From: Amblyornis subalaris
Taxonomy: Eukaryota > Chordata > Aves > Passeriformes > Ptilonorhynchidae
DNA: 64,000 nt
NCBI GenBank assembly: GCA_018881555.1
Contig: JACAXG010000009.1
Location: forward strand, 11,989,326-12,053,325
Reading direction: 5' to 3'
Below, in pieces: positions 62,071 to 64,000 of the stretch. The number at the start of each line of letters is the position of its first letter. Positions within the stretch are counted from its first letter, which is position 1. Below the pieces are notes generated by a model, which was given only the letters and a program-made list of their open reading frames with translations, was not told the DNA's origin and made no database searches. A program made the position numbers and the translations under genes.

Positions 62071-64000
62071 GTGGGTGTGATTGCTAGCATCAGGAAAGTT
62101 TCTGTAACAAAAATACAAAAGAAATTTTAGTTTATACTGAGAAAGAAATAGGGTCTTTCTTCCTCTAGTTGTGGACCCCTCATATTAGGGTATTTATTCC
62201 TCTGTGTGTTCCTCATATCCTGGCTGGAGGTGGCAGGCAGGGCAGCTCGCTCATCAGGGCTCTGCACAAGGGTTGGGAAGACAAGGGAATTCACTCCTGT
62301 TGCAACATAGGGGCTATCCCTCCTGGTCTGGCATGGGAAATTCTCTTCGCTGCTCCCAGGACCGGCCCAAGGTCTCTCTGCTTGAAGGAAAAGACAGAAA
62401 GGGAACTGATCTGAGGTTATCTGAGTTACGACATAACCCATGGCTATTCCATGTATCTGAGTTAGGACTTCAGTACTCTCAGAGTTTGAGAGTGAGGTGA
62501 ATTCTCACCCTATGAGAATTGATATATCCATAAATTTGGATATATCAAAAATTACATAAATTATTTAAAATATAAATATAGCAGATAAAGTACAGCAGAT
62601 AAAATGAAACCATAGCTATCTGGCTGAGTCAATCTGTTTTTCTGTACACACACATGGCAAATGCAGAGAAGACATTTGCTGTTAAGACAACACAGGAAAG
62701 CTCAGTCAGTAGACACTATGAGAATATTACAACAGTTTCAATTCTGGAGCAAAATTCTACCAATTTTAAGAGCTTCTAGAAAAGAAAGGAGTGAAAGCCC
62801 TAACAGTGAGCAGCTATTAGCTCCTGAAATGAGGGCTTCANCACTGGTGACATTCCATCTTTGCAACTGAAAACAACATGGAGAAGTGCCAGAAGTGTGT
62901 TGGTGTGCACATCTATTTCTGCTTGGCCTTCTCCACGTCTACTAAGAGAAGAAGTGAAGTTTTCAATAATCTACAGTGTCCACCACAATGTTTGAGCGAA
63001 CCCAGACTGTGCTGATTGTTTTAGGTGGGTCAGCTTTCCATGTGGGAGCATCACTGCAGTCCTTTACGGCTCTTCTGTCACTAAACACCATCATGGGGAT
63101 GGGAAAATCTCCTGCATGACTGCTGTTGGATTTGCATTAGACTTGTTAAACATACAGGTCCCCTGTGTGATTATTCAGATAAGCTATCAGGTGATCCTGT
63201 TTTAAGCATCACGATACAGAGCAGAGCATCCAGACTATTGCTGATATTTGGATTTGCGACTGCTTGTGATGGGCTCGCTCATTACTGCCTGTGCAGAGCC
63301 ATTAGTGGGTAGAGTGTATTACTGACACAAAGGCACACTTGCCCTGAGNAGCCTGCAGTCAAAAGCAGACATCAGGATAGTGAAGGCTACAAATATTCAA
63401 AAAGCACAGGAAGGAGAGAATGAGGGCTATAACACGGAAAGATTATGAGATATGCTTGTTATGTTCACCTTTTGCTAGTGCCTTGTTTTTTCAGTCTATG
63501 CTGACACCTAACCTGAATGATCTTGCAAAAGAATCATGTTCCGAATTCATATAGCTTCTTGTGATAAGCTGTTGATGTGCTTCTGGTACTTTTAAGACAC
63601 AGAGGAGACATGTCAGGGAAACAGGAGCCCGATTGCGCTGCAGATAGAATATTCTAATCAGCGAGCAGCTTATCAGCACACTTACCAGCAGCAAATGCTT
63701 CACAAATCCCGGAGAATGCCAGCTGAAAATCCCCATCATTACTGACATAACTTTCTCGATAAGCCTCCTCAACAATATGAGCTATTGTTTATGCTGAGAA
63801 ACACTGCTGAGGTTCAGTGGAAAGGTGTGCAGAGCTTTTTCCCCCAAACAAATGAAGTGCTAGATTCATGGGCGAGAAGCAGACCTGCTGGCATTCACAG
63901 CTCTTATNCTATTCAATGGTCACAGCAAATGACACCCTTTCATTTTCCCTTCCTGTACTTCATAGTACAAAAGAAAAACTTAAGCCTAAACCAGCTATTT
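62071..64000. other. Non-coding right end of the window
   Basis: No gene recognised. It contains a 12-base perfect hairpin (62519-62530 with 62537-62548) and a stretch at 63200-63790 with balanced composition and several GATA/TTATC-type motifs, possibly conserved non-coding sequence. N bases are at 62841, 63349 and 63908. Confidence 0.4.
62519..62548. repeat. 12-base inverted repeat (hairpin)
   Basis: The arms 'ttgatatatcca' and 'tggatatatcaa' are perfectly complementary around a 6-base loop. No oligo-T follows directly, and no mobile-element ends were identified. Confidence 0.9.

Noticed and set aside
1..64000. CRISPR arrays, bacterial operons, phage or plasmid modules
   Set aside because: No regularly spaced repeats, no dense coding, and clear vertebrate tRNAs, CR1 elements and LTRs indicate a eukaryotic nuclear genome.
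1..64000. Conserved small RNA genes (U6, 7SK, Y RNA, miR-135a-2 or miR-1251 expected in the RMST neighbourhood)
   Set aside because: I looked for their characteristic core sequences by eye and did not find them; a covariance-model search would be decisive.

Overview
The window is vertebrate nuclear DNA, most likely from a bird. The main evidence is the repeats: several CR1-type LINE copies, two of them ending in the avian CR1 3' signature (a 'ggactcgatga' motif followed by short 'attctatga'-like repeats), and a solo LTR matching the avian ERVL-type LTR as I remember it from songbird genomes. Base composition is mostly AT-rich, broken by three short CpG-rich patches. I see no operons, bacterial signals, CRISPR arrays or plasmid features. 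About 21 isolated single N bases look like unresolved consensus positions.

The only genes I can call with certainty are three tRNA genes in a CpG-rich patch at about 3.6-4.9 kb: tRNA-Trp(CCA) on the minus strand, tRNA-Asp(GTC) on the plus strand, and an identical tRNA-Asp(GTC) on the minus strand. The two Asp genes converge and form a perfect 72-bp inverted repeat with a 113-bp spacer. The order, orientation and spacing of the minus-strand Asp/Trp pair resemble what I remember of the human 12q23.1 pair just upstream of TMPO. If that is right, TMPO lies off the left edge and the rest of the window is part of the gene desert beyond it.

Layout: 0-3.6 kb is AT-rich with one old CR1 (about 2.43-2.79 kb). 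The tRNA cluster follows at 3.6-4.9 kb, then a long decayed antisense CR1 at 6.2-7.1 kb and a solo ERVL-type LTR at 15.18-15.76 kb. At 23.85-24.25 kb there is a small CpG-rich patch, followed by two sense CR1 copies (24.34-25.29 kb). An old CR1 sits at 30.9-31.3 kb, weak LTR-like sequence at about 42.2 kb, a probable second LTR at 57.7-58.1 kb, and a dense CpG island with an internal 49-64 bp tandem repeat at 58.2-58.8 kb. The remainder is apparently unique non-coding DNA with small tandem duplications, microsatellites and a few AT-rich blocks rich in homeodomain/POU-like motifs that could be conserved non-coding elements.

I found no protein-coding exon that I recognise. The open reading frames are short, and the longer ones lie in CpG-rich sequence, across tRNA genes or in CR1 copies. 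Two exon-like segments with good splice-site context (about 22.13 and 45.18 kb) are given as low-confidence candidates. Nothing here amounts to a new multi-gene system; the tRNA arrangement and the 58-kb CpG island are the parts most worth following up.
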